Part shown: positions 33,167 through 44,900 of the stretch, piece after piece
Layout of the letters: each line of letters begins with the position of its first letter
Numbering within the stretch: position 1 is the first letter of the stretch
Assembly: GCA_000729835.1 (NCBI GenBank)
Contig: JFHB01000060.1
Span: 62,001 to 126,000 of the forward strand
Source: Atkinsonella hypoxylon
Lineage: Eukaryota > Ascomycota > Sordariomycetes > Hypocreales > Clavicipitaceae
Length of the DNA stretch: 64,000 nt
Reading direction: 5' to 3'
Translations under genes and position numbers: made by a program
Notes under the pieces: model-generated
What the model was told of the DNA's origin: nothing
The model's database searches: none
Seen by the model: the letters and a program-made list of their open reading frames with translations, nothing else

Positions 33167-33821
33167 ATGAGACTCCTCGCTCTTGCAGCGTGCGGCTACA
33201 TCGCTCTAGCGGTGGCAGTCCCGCCTTTCCAGCCATCCAGCGACAAGCATTATGTTATACCCCCGGAATCCGATTTACAGAGTGGTCTTGCTCTTTTCGA
33301 TGTCTCTCCCCAAAGAGATAGGTAAGTTATGCTACCTACGTTATATACGGTCCATTCGCTTAACTAATGTAATTCTTACGTTGGACGAAATTAGAGCTTT
33401 TGGACAGGATGAGGAAGCGATAGACGTTGGACTAGAAAAACGGGCGGTTAATGGTGTCTTCAATGTTGACGTTCCAGATATATGGATCCCTGGCCGAGAC
33501 GAGATCACTCAAGAAGTAATGGGTCTTGGAATCAATCTTCTTATTACAATAGTGCAAAGACAGGTGCGGAGGAAAGTGAAAATTAGGAAGTACCCGTGGC
33601 CCAAGTACCGGTGGGAGGAGGTATTAGTACGGGCCGTGAGTCGGATACAATTCCATAACCAAAACAGGGAACTAGTGACTGGAAGAGCTATTGCAGGAGG
33701 ACAACTGTTCTTTGATATTCGAATGGCCTGGGATGCGATCGACACCGTAATCGATATCCCTCAAGCACTCAGGACATTGCCGGCCAGGTTCTCCATATAC
33801 TTGGGCAGTGGTGCCTCATGA
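33167..33821 (+). CDS. Secreted protein with possible Kex2-type processing site (unknown)
   Basis: No family is recognised. Two exons, 33167-33321 and 33395-33821, give 193 residues. The N-terminus MRLLALAACGYIALAVAVPP is a signal peptide; the following segment is a possible pro-region ending in GLEKR at residues 64-68, a dibasic LEKR site typical of Kex2 cleavage. The remainder (AVNGVFNVDVPDIWIPGRDE onward) has hydrophobic segments alternating with a strongly basic stretch (QRQVRRKVKIRKYPWPKYRW) and no cysteine after the signal peptide. The intron has a GTAAGT donor and an ATTAG acceptor, and the phases close. The gene is divergent from the cysteine-rich secreted protein gene. It could be a secreted effector or pro-peptide; the biological role is unknown. 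Confidence 0.65.
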
Positions 33822-34775
33822 AGAGGCCCAATTTTTGCTCAGCCAGGAGATTCCGAGGCCGCCTCATCGCCCTCTATGTCATGGCAAGGAGCTACAAGTC
33901 TGGTAGTTGTCACAGGCTTGGGGCCCGTCTATTCACTTTTGTTCCTCAGACCTTGCATGTGGATAGCCAGTGCAAGACTTTGCTCTACCTTGGACCTACC
34001 CGTAGGTTATTTATCCATCAATTACACAAGTACCTAGAGTCAAACACATTTACCTAGATATGCAAGGCGTGGTCAAATTACATGGCGCGAGTATTAATGG
34101 TCGGTAGTATCGGTAGGATGAGCCATGGAGCGCATCTGACTTGGCTGACTTATATGTACCCTTTTGCCTTGCGCCAAGCCCTGCAACCAACTGGTATTTC
34201 AAAGAGTCGACTATGTTCAACACCAAGTCCTCGATGTAGCATAGAATTGAAATCAAAAAGATACTGATATGCCGGCTTTTCAAAGCCCTGACTGGAAATG
34301 TACCTAGGTGTATGTATATGTGCGTCCGTCACTTTTGCGTCGTTGTCTGCAGAAGAGACCAAAGCCGAAGTAGTTGCAGGACCCACTTAGGTAGGAGGAC
34401 TAACCAGGCGAATAATGGGAAGGGTGGTCTTTTTTTGGCCCCCTTGGGTTATCTACTAACTCGCAATATATTTTTTCCTACAGCAATAGACTGAAGCGTC
34501 GCTGATGGCCCTTTACAGCGCGCATGATAGTTAGCAAGGGGATAAGTTGGAAAGCTATATACTCAATAGCATGTAGAAAGCGAATATACTTGGACACGAG
34601 AATTGTGCGTTTCCGACCTGTCGGCTGCGAAACCAGCTGGACTTCAGAGAAGCTTCAGAGAAGGATTGACCGCAAGGCCTGGTCCTGAATAATAAATAAA
34701 TAAATAATAGGCACCACTGACCCAGTCGCACTAGAAATGGCCCAGGCGTGGGGGGACGGGGAATGGGAGATGGAA

Positions 34776-34855
34776 TTGGGAGATGGGAGATGGGAGATGG
34801 GAGACGGGAGACGGGAGATGGGCAGATGGGCAGATGGGCAGATGGGCAGATGGGG
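34776..34855. repeat. Compound minisatellite of GGGAGAT/GGGAGAC and GGGCAGAT units
   Basis: Heptamers GGGAGATG-like, then GGGAGACG-like, are followed by about four octamers GGGCAGAT. Three variant blocks of one G-rich unit lie side by side. Confidence 0.85.
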
Positions 34856-35082
34856 CGATTGGTCCCGGCTCTTTCCCCTTCCGCCCATTCTTATCTGTCT
34901 GGTGCTAACTAATCATTCATTCCATCCTTGCTGCCCAAAATGAAATTTTCTTGCAGAACTCCTCCTAAACCCTCACCACTCCAAACAAAAACACCACTGG
35001 TCTAGGTGGATTTCTTTCTCACCAGACCCTCTCCCTCCCTCCGTACCTCCGAACGGCATTGGGCTCTTCTTCTGTATCTGTG

Positions 35083-35121
35083 CCTGTGTCTGTGTCTGTG
35101 TCTGTGTCTGTGTCTGTGTCT
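35083..35121. repeat. CTGTGT hexamer microsatellite
   Basis: About six copies of TGTGTC/CTGTGT lie in the presumed eIF4G promoter or leader. Confidence 0.85.
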
Positions 35122-35167
35122 GCAGTACCAGAAGCTTAATTTCTCCTTTGCTTCATCGCCTTGGACG

Positions 35168-35196
35168 CCGTCAACGCCGTCAACGCCGTCAACGCC
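35168..35196. repeat. CCGTCAACG 9-bp tandem repeat
   Basis: Three tandem copies of a 9-bp unit lie in the presumed eIF4G leader. Confidence 0.85.
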
Positions 35197-35592
35197 TCTG
35201 ATCTCGCCTTCCTCGGCCTGTTCCAGTCTTTGACCTTGCATCTTCCCCTGACCTGCTTGGGATCTTTTTTTTTTTTCTTTTTTTTCTCCTCCTAAGCCGC
35301 CACCAAGTGTCCGGTGTTTTTATTTTTAATCTTTGTCACGTGCATCTTCTTCGCGTGCATCATTCTTCTTCTTTTTGACGGCGCCCCCGGCCTCGCTGTT
35401 CGAAAATTTAGGTTCCGTCTTTGTGGGAGCGAGCCAACTCGAGCCACCAGGCAAAAAAAAAAAAAATTAAAAAAGTTTCCCCAGTCGAGTACCCGCTCTC
35501 TTAATTTCGGACCCTTTTGGTCGACTCTCCCGCATCAACAAAGCTTTTCCATCAAAGTCCAACACTTTTCTCGAATCGATCATCCTCCCCTT

Positions 35593-38500
35593 ATGACGTC
35601 GCCTGCGAATCAGCAGAATCCGATCACGGCGACCACCACCTCTGCGACCACGGCGACTTCTTATGCCTCCGCTGCAGGTGCGCCTACGAAGTCTTCTCCA
35701 GCGCCTGTAGTCGCGACCGGCTCTCAGGCTCCCGTTGTTGTCGGCTCTGCCTCTGCCCCTGTGCCGCAGAATGCAAAGGCCTCTACTCCATCTCCCGTGA
35801 ACGGCAAACCAGTCGTTACCCCTGCTGTCCCTGCTGTTGCCCGCGGTAGCTCTACCAACGGCTCCGGCGCGGACCATTCAAGACAAAGCTCCTTCACCAT
35901 GGCTGCCAACGGCACAAACTCTTTCACTGCCAATGGCGGTGCAAAGTCTGGCATCCAGTTTGGCTTCAATTCTCCCGCCATGGCTCACAGCACGCCTCAG
36001 ACAGGAAACGCCGCCCCCATCGCCATCCCTGGTGCTGGGAACCAGCGCGTTCCTTCGCCTGCGCACTCTCCCTCCCCGATTCCTCAACCTTCGGCCAGCG
36101 GCGGTCGACCCCCTTCTGGTCTCCAACAGCCTAGTGGTCAGATGACCTTTGGAAGTCTCGGTAGCGACGGCGAGGTACGTGATGAAGATGTGTGATTTGC
36201 CTGCCCTCCCTCGTCGTGTTCTTCGCTGCCACCTGTTTTGCATTCAAAGCTTCTTGTGCTTCATACGGCTGCTGCGGTGCTGCGATCTCAACCCACTCAC
36301 ATGGGGGTTTGGCGTGCTTTGTTCCTCTGAACTTTAATGGCTAATGCGTCATTCCAATAGCGCCACATGAGACAGGGCTCTGTCCCTTCTAATCCTACTG
36401 CCTTGGGGTCACAGCCTGGCGCTCATTATCGGCGCGAATCGAACCACTCCGCCCAGGGTGACAATAGAGCCAACTTCCCCCCTCAAGGCGGTCGTGGTCG
36501 AGGTTTTAATCCTCACAATAACCAATATAACAACCAGATGGGATATCCTCCCAACAATCAGTTCCGAAACGGCCCTGGTCAAGGTCGTGGCATGCCCCCC
36601 TCTTTTCAGCCCCAGCCGCGAAACATGCCGTATCCCAACTCTCCGCAACAGACTCGAAGCCCTGCCCTCGTGCCCTCGATGCCGAATACTCCGAGTATGC
36701 CCCCGGCAACCATGCAACCAAATATTCCCATGCAGACGCCGCCTCAATACCACTACCCGCCTCCCATGGCACCACAGCATCAACAAGTACAGCTCCCCTT
36801 CTCTGATATTCCTGACAAGTTTCATTCCAAATACCAAAGTAAGAAGGGCCGAGCACGCAGAGAGCACGCCAGATCCCTGCAGTCAGGTCGTCAGTTGGAC
36901 TCCATACGCGAGTTACACGGAGGCGATGCCAATTCAGCTCAACGTCGTTTCTCCCAGCGACCAGAGCTTCATTGGCGCGATCAACAGAATGGTAACGGCC
37001 GTCGTGTGGTGTCCAGTGGCGTGGTGAAACCTACTGCGCAATGCTCGGCTCAAATGATTCCCCAAGCTCTTCCGCAGAGCCACCCTCTTGATTTATCTCC
37101 TGAAAATGGAGGATTTGAACTCTGGCTGACTATGAAATATCAGAATTTTGGCTACCCTCCCCAACAGGTTGACCAATACGGCCGACCCCTTTCCATGCCA
37201 TATGGCTACAATAATGTGCCTCCATACCTGGGTCCTCCCCAGGCTAACTCCCAAGCTTACAATCAGCAATTTGCTTCGCCGTACCACCAGCAGAGCCACA
37301 GCATGTCGCGCAGCCCTTCGCAACCTGAGCGGCCCCCCAGCGCTAACCAACAGAGCCAACCTTTGATAGTCAGCTCGTCTCAACAACCCGCTAATGCCGC
37401 TGGTAAGGGTATTCCTAACAACTTTGTCAAGCCCAGGAAGAGTGCTGCCATTCAAATCAAGAATGCTGCGGGTGAGGTTGTTGATACTTCGACCTTTAAG
37501 CAGCCTGCCTCTCCCGCTCCCAGCAGCCAGCAGTCAAAGACTCCCCCTGTTGTTGCCTCTGTGCCTACTCCTCCTCCCAAGTCGGCCACACCTTCCCACG
37601 GACGCTCCGATAGCACGGCCACACCAAAAACTGCCAAAGAGATCCAGGACGAGTTGAAGGAGAAAATCAAGCAGGCCACACTTGGGGCTGCTAATGAGGC
37701 TGCCAAGGCTAAGGACTCTGCTGCCACCAAAGACCCTGCTTCTTCCGAACACAAAGGCGAGGAAGAAATTCTTGCACCAGAAGTAACCAAAGAAGCCGCC
37801 AAGGTCGAGGAGCCCAACCAGAGTAAGCAAGAGAAGAAGCCTGATGGACCAGCTGCTGGAACCAGTGCAGATCCTGATGAGGACGAAATCGAGCGAATGA
37901 TTCGCGAAATGGAGGAGGCTGATGCCCGTCGCGAAAAGGAAGAGGAGGAGCACAAACAGCGAGCCGAAGCTGCAAAGGCCGAGAAGAAGAGGCAAGAGGA
38001 GGCTGACCGCGCCAAGAATGCCGCCGAGGAAGATCGGAGACTCAAAGAACAAGAACGTGAGATGGAGAAACTGGAGGAAGAGAAGGAGCGTCGACAGAAG
38101 GAAGCTGAGGCTTCTGGTAAAACATTGTCAGTCGCTGAAGCCCTTGCTGCTGCACGAGCTGGCAAAGATTCTGCAGCCTCCAATGTCGAGTCTGTCGCTG
38201 ACAAATTGTCTGGCATGAAAATTGGCGACGACAAAGCGGCCACTGGTGATACTGCGAACCAGAAACGTGGGTCTAAGCCCGCTGCTCTGAACCTGGCGCC
38301 TCTCAATAACAAGCCAATTGAGCCTCCTCAGCCCAGTGCTGCCCTCCAGTCCCTCAAGTCTGCTCGCTTCCTGCAAGTCATGGACCAGGAGCTTTACCCA
38401 AGCGGTATCAGCTCTCCCAATCCCGCTCTCAATGCTGCTGTCACAAAGAAGGGCAAGAGCTTCAAGTACGATGCGGCTTTCCTTTTGCAGTTCCAGAAGG

Positions 38501-40394
38501 TGTTCACCGAGCAGCCCTCAATCGAGTTTCACCAGCAAGTTAAGTCTCTCATCGGAGATGGCGATCGCTCTGCCCGCGCTCAGACGCCTAGACAGCCCTC
38601 TAACCGTGGCAGCGGAGGCTTCTCCATGGGCACTTTCAATGCGCCTCCCGGCCGAACTCTGCCGCCAGGCACCTCTTCCGAGCAACGACTAGCCATGTCC
38701 AGCGGCACTATGCCCCGACCTGCTGTTGGCTCCATTGGATCTTTCCGTGGCCCTGGCGGAGCATTTCCTGGCGGCAACATCACCCGTACTGCCTCTCAGT
38801 CTCGCGGAGGTGCGCCCAACTCGCCTAGTGGACGCCAGTCTAGCCGTTCTACTCGCGGCAGTCGCCGTGATTACAATGGCAAAGAGGTACAGGCTGCTAA
38901 GACCATGCCTTTGACTGCTGGCATGGAGATCAAGCCGATTTCTGTTTCCTCCACTGGTTGGAAGCCAACCAGCCTTGGCAGCAAAGGCGCCGCCAACCCT
39001 ACTGGCTACCTGGATCCTGAAATGGTTCAGAGGAAAGTCAAAGCTGCGCTCAACAAGATGACACCCGAGAAGTTTGACAAGATTGCCGACCAGATTCTCG
39101 CAATTGCCGGACAATCCAAGGATGAGTCTGACGGTCGTACGCTGCGCCAGGTCATTCAGCTGACCTTTGAAAAGGCAACTGATGAAGCGCACTGGGCCTC
39201 AATGTATGCCAAGTTTTGCAAGCGTATGCTTGAGAACATGAGCGCAGACGTGCGAGATGAGCGCATCAAGGATAAGAATGGCAATGTTGTCAGCGGAGGC
39301 AACCTATTCAGAAAGTACTTGCTCAACAGATGTCAGGAAGAGTTCGAACGTGGCTGGACCACCCACTTGCCCTCACAACCTAAGGAGGAGGAGGAAGGCG
39401 GTGATGACTCCAAGAAAGCCCCCGGGGATGCTGCCATGCTGTCTGATGAATACTACGAGGCTGCCGCAGCCAAGCGACGTGGTCTTGGTCTTGTGCAGTT
39501 CATTGGTGAACTGTATAAGCTCGGCATGCTGACTGAACGTATCATGCACGAATGCGTTCATAAGCTTGTTGATTACAAGGGTGTCCCCGATGAGGCTGAG
39601 ATTGAATCGCTCAGCAAGTTGTTGCGCACTATTGGTGCCAACCTCGATGCTACGGAGAAGGGCCGTCCGATGATGGATGCTTACTTCCAGCGAATCCAGA
39701 CCATGACTGACCTGCCCGAGTTACAGAGCCGAATGAAGTTTATGCTCATGGATGTCATCGATCTCCGAAGAGCTAACTGGGTTTCCAAAGAAGCCAACAA
39801 GGGCCCCAAGACCCTGGAAGAAGTCCGAGTCGAAGCCGAAGCCGCTGCCGCCAAGGCTCAAGAGTCTGCACGAAACAACAACAACACGCGCGGTGGTCCT
39901 GGTGGTCGGCCTGCCATGGGTCGTGGTGATGCTCGCAACTTTTCTGGCGGATACGCTCAACAAACCAGCAACCAAGTCGCTATGGACGACTTGCGCCGTC
40001 TAAAGGGCTCCGCCAGCAGAACTTCGAGCCAGAATGTGATGCTCGGTCCGACCTCGATGTTCTCATCTCGCAGCAATAGTGGTAGACGTCTTGGACCTGC
40101 CGGTTCCTTGGGCCGCCCTGGCGAGGACTCTGGAGCATCATCTCGCACTGGAACCCCCCCCAATCGGGATAGCACCTCGAACTCAAATGCATTTAGGTGA
40201 GATATCTCCTTCCACTGGTATTGGACACTTTTGTCCCAGCCCTCAAAACATTCGGTCAAACGCTAACATGCACCTCTTGTTGTAGCTTGCTGGCCACCAT
40301 GGACACGGAGCACCCCGCTTCACCCCCTTCTGCAGGACCCTCTCCCCTTCTAGCCAAGGCTGTTGTTGACAATGACAAGAAGGAGAGCGAGTAA
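35593..40394 (+). CDS. Eukaryotic translation initiation factor 4G (cap-complex scaffold)
   Basis: eIF4G links cap-bound eIF4E, the helicase eIF4A and poly(A)-binding protein during mRNA recruitment. Exons 35593-36174, 36361-40196 and 40286-40394 give 1508 residues. The N-terminal half is disordered and rich in Pro, Gln and Asn. A Lys/Glu-rich helical region (EEDRRLKEQEREMEKLEEE) precedes the eIF4E-binding motif YDAAFLLQFQ near residue 896 (YxxxxL-phi). The MIF4G HEAT domain runs from about residue 1085 (VQRKVKAALNKMTPEKFDKI) to about 1337. The C-terminus is Ser/Arg-rich, with a short last exon ending KKESE. The segment encoded by 36787-37143 looks unlike the surrounding low-complexity sequence and may be a stop-free intron; without it the protein would be 1389 residues. 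Confidence 0.93.
36787..37143 (+). other. Candidate stop-free intron (357 nt) in the eIF4G N-terminus
   Basis: The segment begins GTACAG after CAACAA, ends with GGCTGAC (a branch-point-like word) and TATCAG, and is 119 codons long with no stop. Removing it joins PPPMAPQHQQ to NFGYPPQQVD, two stretches of matching Pro/Gln/Tyr-rich composition. A second, less convincing pair lies at 36839-36937 (GTAAGA to TTCAG, 99 nt, also in frame). Confidence 0.4.
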
Positions 40395-41919
40395 CAAGTT
40401 AATAATTTCAATTTTCTCTTGGTGTCTTGCATTTCGGGGTGATAGACTTTGGCGGACTCGGTTTCCTTGCATTTACAGGCTTGTCTTTTTCTCTTTCTAT
40501 GCGCCCTGACATAGTTGGCAGAAGTATGAAAAGTTATGCACCCATTTCTTCCTTTACTTTTTGATCCCACGATACCTCACCCATAGACTATTTGAGATCA
40601 GACAGGGAGAGGCTCTCGCCACGAACGGAGAAGTGGAGAGCAATTTATGCGTCACTCAGCATTACCTACTTACTATTATTCGTTTTTCCATTCTTGGTGT
40701 CGGGTTTATACCTTTCCGTTGCTGCGAGAAGGTCCTGTCGTCGGGGCTTGGGCATGTGCCCAGTAGCTTTTCTGTTTAAAGGACGTTGAGTACCACGCAT
40801 GTTGCATTCCCAGACTGGGATTTGCTCGGTATGGATGCTCATGAGAGCTAAGTGCCAGCGCTTGAGGAGAGCGTTGAGGATGTCCAAAGGGATGTAGCCA
40901 GGACATGCAAAGGGGGTTGATCTTTTTCATGTATTGGCATGTCGTTGGCGATTGATGTCCCCTGGGCTGACATTGAAGGGTGCGTTTTTTTCACTTTCGT
41001 TTCTCCCACAACGAGGCCAAGGCGAGGTCGCGTTCGAGAACCGACCTACAAGAGGCACGCCGTACCTTTTCCCTTCTCCGTGTGTCGATGAGCAGTTCCC
41101 ACCCCCTCCCTTGGCTTGCCAGTAAAATGCTGAAAGGGACGAGAGAGACGAGTGCTAGCACCGAATAGCTGCAGCTGGTCGCCACCAACGAAAGCGGGTT
41201 AGTTTTTATGAATCTCGGACACGTCCGCCCAGACTGTCGGGGTCTGCTGGCTTAGAGCCGGATTCACAGTGAACGTTGCACCCTGTCTTGTCCGGGCACC
41301 ATGGGTTTTACGTCTTGTTTTTAATGTACATCATCTAATTTACCGGAGCAATGGGGGCTGATTTGTCAGGTGACGGAATAAATATTTGTTCATGAAAACT
41401 TTTTTGTCTTGACCTGTCGTGACTGCATGTCTGTTCTCCGGGTGAAATACTGTCGCTAAATGCAGAATGCAATGCAATTTGCAAATACGCGGTACTTAGG
41501 GGAAAGAAACTGACTGGTGTTGATCTAGTACGCACTGCTCAGGCTAGTCGCGCTAAAGGTTTACTCATGATGCCTGTCAACAAGCGTGCTGCAAGTCGAA
41601 CATTTACCCATGGAAAACATCACGTCAGAAAGAACCACGTTTTGAATACGGACCAGTTGGGTCACTTGTAGAATCAAAAATTGGTTCAAGACCGATGGAT
41701 GCTACATAATGCTCATATATACTCTTTCCCGTCACACCTCAGTTATTAAATGGCCGACACGCCAAAACGCCAAAACGCCAATGCTTATTGCGCAAACTAT
41801 CTTGTCAAAAAGGACTGCCAACAATGTTATGAGTAAAGTCCAGAGAGTCAGCTATCCAAATTGATGCCTTTCATAATACAAAACCCATGCAAGGTTGCCC
41901 CAAGGAATCAATTGCCATT
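40395..41919. other. Convergent 3' spacer between eIF4G and DNA polymerase alpha
   Basis: A 1.5-kb spacer between converging genes. A short GCCAAAAC tandem repeat lies at about 41758-41783. No supported gene was found. Confidence 0.5.
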
Positions 41920-44900
41920 TCAAGCTGCTGCGAGCAACTTGTTGAACCCGAGCTTGGCAAACAGAGTATCCATAGCTACCCATTGGCGACCGCATTTCTC
42001 GAGGTACTTGTCTACAACGCCCTTGACAGTGCCGAATCGGACACGATTGTGTTCTGCAAGCGCCAAGATGGTGTCGCGGTCTTGTCGAGACAGCGCTGCA
42101 TTGGTAGCGTCGTTGGCCCTAGTCCGAGCCTTTTCAACATCCCACAGACTGGCAAAGTACACCAGTTGATTGTAGATGGCCTTTTCAGTGTACTCGTATC
42201 GCATTCGTCCAAGGCAGTCGCGAGCGAGTCCCTTGGGCCCAAGACAACGCGTGCCATAGACGCTCATTTGACGCGTGCGGTTGCCACATTGTGAGTCATC
42301 GCAGACAAGCCAGCCTTCATAGTAACGTGACGTCTGCTGTCGAACGGCGTACTCGACTTGTGCGACAATGGAAAGCGTGGGGATCACGCTCTCGCAGTTG
42401 CCACAGAGCAGACCCGAGGCCGACACTCTTTCTGGCTGGGCAGCAAGGCCCTCGAACGGTGATGTCTTCTTGCACTTGCGACATCGAATGGACAGTCTCG
42501 CACAATCCCCGAAGCGTATCTCATCTGGTATTTGAGATTCGAGAGGGTGTATCTCGAGATCATCGCTCGAACTGTTCTGCTGCGTCTGATGGGAGCTATA
42601 GCGTCTGATGTCCAGACCAAGCTGCTCGGCGAGTTGTGACGTGGAAGTTCCAACAATGTTGGCGCAAAGTCGCTCGACCGGAGGGAAAATTTGCTTTCCG
42701 AGATACCATTCGACATCCGGAACCAGAGACGGGTCTGTTTTCAGGTCTGCGGGGGCATAGGCGCGCTTCGGCGCAGGCTCAGAGCTCTTCCCGTCTCCTG
42801 TAATGATGTAAGACACGACGTCTCCTTTGCGTATAGTCTTGCCTCTTGAGATATCGCGCAAGGCGACTTGAACCTGGGGCATGGAATCAGCGTTGGGGTA
42901 TTCTTTGGGCCCCTTGCCTAGTTGTGTATAGATGATGTACTTGGAGACAGGAATGCTCTGGTCTCGCATCTTGCCAGCGATTTCACGGAGATACTCATGA
43001 ATGCGGGCTATGGTGACTTCCGCTTCATCGCCTGAAAGGATCTCGTCAAGAAGATGCTTCGATATCTCTTTAGAGAGAGCACAATATTCTCGTCGCCTCA
43101 TGTCCAAACCCTTGACTTCCATCTTTTCCACAAACTTGCCGTCTTTTTCGATGAGATTAACAGCAGCATACTTTTTCTTTGCTTGAAGCAGAATGCGTCG
43201 GAAGACGTTATCGATATCGATCTCAAGTAGTCTATATTGCTCGTTGACAGCTTTCTTGAACTCGTTGCCAACTCTGAATGCATCCGCGACAGACTCTACG
43301 TTGGCATTGATCATGACGGAATCAGTATCACCGTAGATGACTTGAAGGGATTTGCTTTCAGCTAATTCCTTTGTGCTTCGTAGGATCTCACGTCCTTTGA
43401 AGGTTGTGAGAACAGCCAGTGGTCTGGCATAGAAACGTGATTTGGTGTAGCCCAAACACCCGTACATGGAATTCGCTGTCAGTTTCAAAGCGAGCTGCTT
43501 GATATCCCATGTTGCGAGCTGCTCGGGGGTGGCGTTCTTGTCCTTCATCAGTCCCTTGACTTGACGACGACGTCCAACAAGAGTAGCAATGAGCCGAGGT
43601 AAAATGCCTTGCTCCTGGTCCTTAGGTACTTCAGGAACAGCATCTCCATCTTCCGTCTAATTCATCGTGTTAGTTCGACGTAGCATATTCCGAGAGACGA
43701 ATTTAAAGCACCTACCGAGCCAGTTCTGTCGACAGTCGTGAAGCAAATATTGAACTCTTGAATGATAGAAGGGTAAAGAGAGTTGAAGTCCATGACAAGA
43801 ACAAACTTGTCGTACAATCCCTTTTCAGGCTCAAAAACGAGACCACCCTTGTACTTGTCCTTCTTCTTCCCGTCGTCGCCTTCCTCTTCGATATTTCCCT
43901 CCATCTTTTGGCGCCCGCGGAAGGTCTGCTTATCAGGGCAAATGTACTTGTTGCGATTGAACTCGTGAAGCAAAATGTACTCATTACGCTCCGCTCGCGT
44001 ACCAGTCAAGGTTCTTGCCCAAGAATTGCCAGCCAGGTTGGTCAAAACCTTCGTCAACGGTAAAAGCTGAACGCTGAGCGCCAAAGCAGCAATGAAGTGT
44101 GTGTCAGCCTCCATGTGGGTGATGTAGTCCATGAGACCCTGCTTTTCTTTGGCCCAGCTGTTCAGAGCTGCCTCATTATCAATATCTCGGCGGCGATTAT
44201 CACCCGACAGGTATAAGCTGCACATCTCTGTCAAGCTCCAATTTTGACACTTGTACATGGCTGACTTTCCTGCTTCATTGGAAAGATCGCACAACAGCCT
44301 GCCAGCGATGATTTGACGTTCGGCAAAAACATTACCACCAACTTTCCCGATGGATGCAGGCCATTGGCTTCGACGGAAGCGACCTAGTCTAGACCATTGA
44401 TGAATCTTCTTCTCATGAAGACGATTCAAAAGAATGCTGTAGTCTGCTCCTTCAAATTGGTGACCGAGAAGCACATCGGGGTCGGCAACATCGACCTGGG
44501 CCAAGAAGAAAGTTAAAATGTCGACTTCTGTTTTCTTCAGGACGATTGCTCCTCTATTCCTTCTCTTGGCCAGCTGATCAAATCCAAGAGGAAAGCTCTG
44601 ACCATGAGGCCGAATGACGGTAAATGTTCTACAAGGTAGTTTTTCGGCTGGTGTAGTATCGCTCAGCAGAACTTTGTCGTAAATTCTAGCGCTTATGGCC
44701 AAAATCTCTTGCTTGTTTTCTTTGGCATTAAAGGCAGTCCTTAAAGAGACACTCATGAGTGTGAGCGGAGGTGCATCCAGATTGTCCGATTCGCTCATTA
44801 TTGATACCATGTTTGGATGCTCAGCCAAGACTTCCAGTTTACAATGAGAAGCATTCTTGATAGCACCAAAATCAGCGTCTTTAATCCTCAGCCAGCAAGG

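Larger units (their letters stand above)
33822..35592. other. Repeat-rich spacer and eIF4G promoter/leader
   Basis: This 1.8-kb stretch contains TACCTAGG-type words near 34029, 34301 and 34388, an ATAA run at 34688-34704, and three tandem repeats between 34776 and 35196. The right end is a CT-rich leader ahead of the eIF4G start. No gene is supported. Confidence 0.5.

Noticed and set aside
37452..38312. Minus-strand open frame of 286 codons opposite eIF4G
   Set aside because: It is a shadow of the Lys/Glu-rich eIF4G region; long Ser/Leu/Phe runs are typical of the reverse of such coding sequence.
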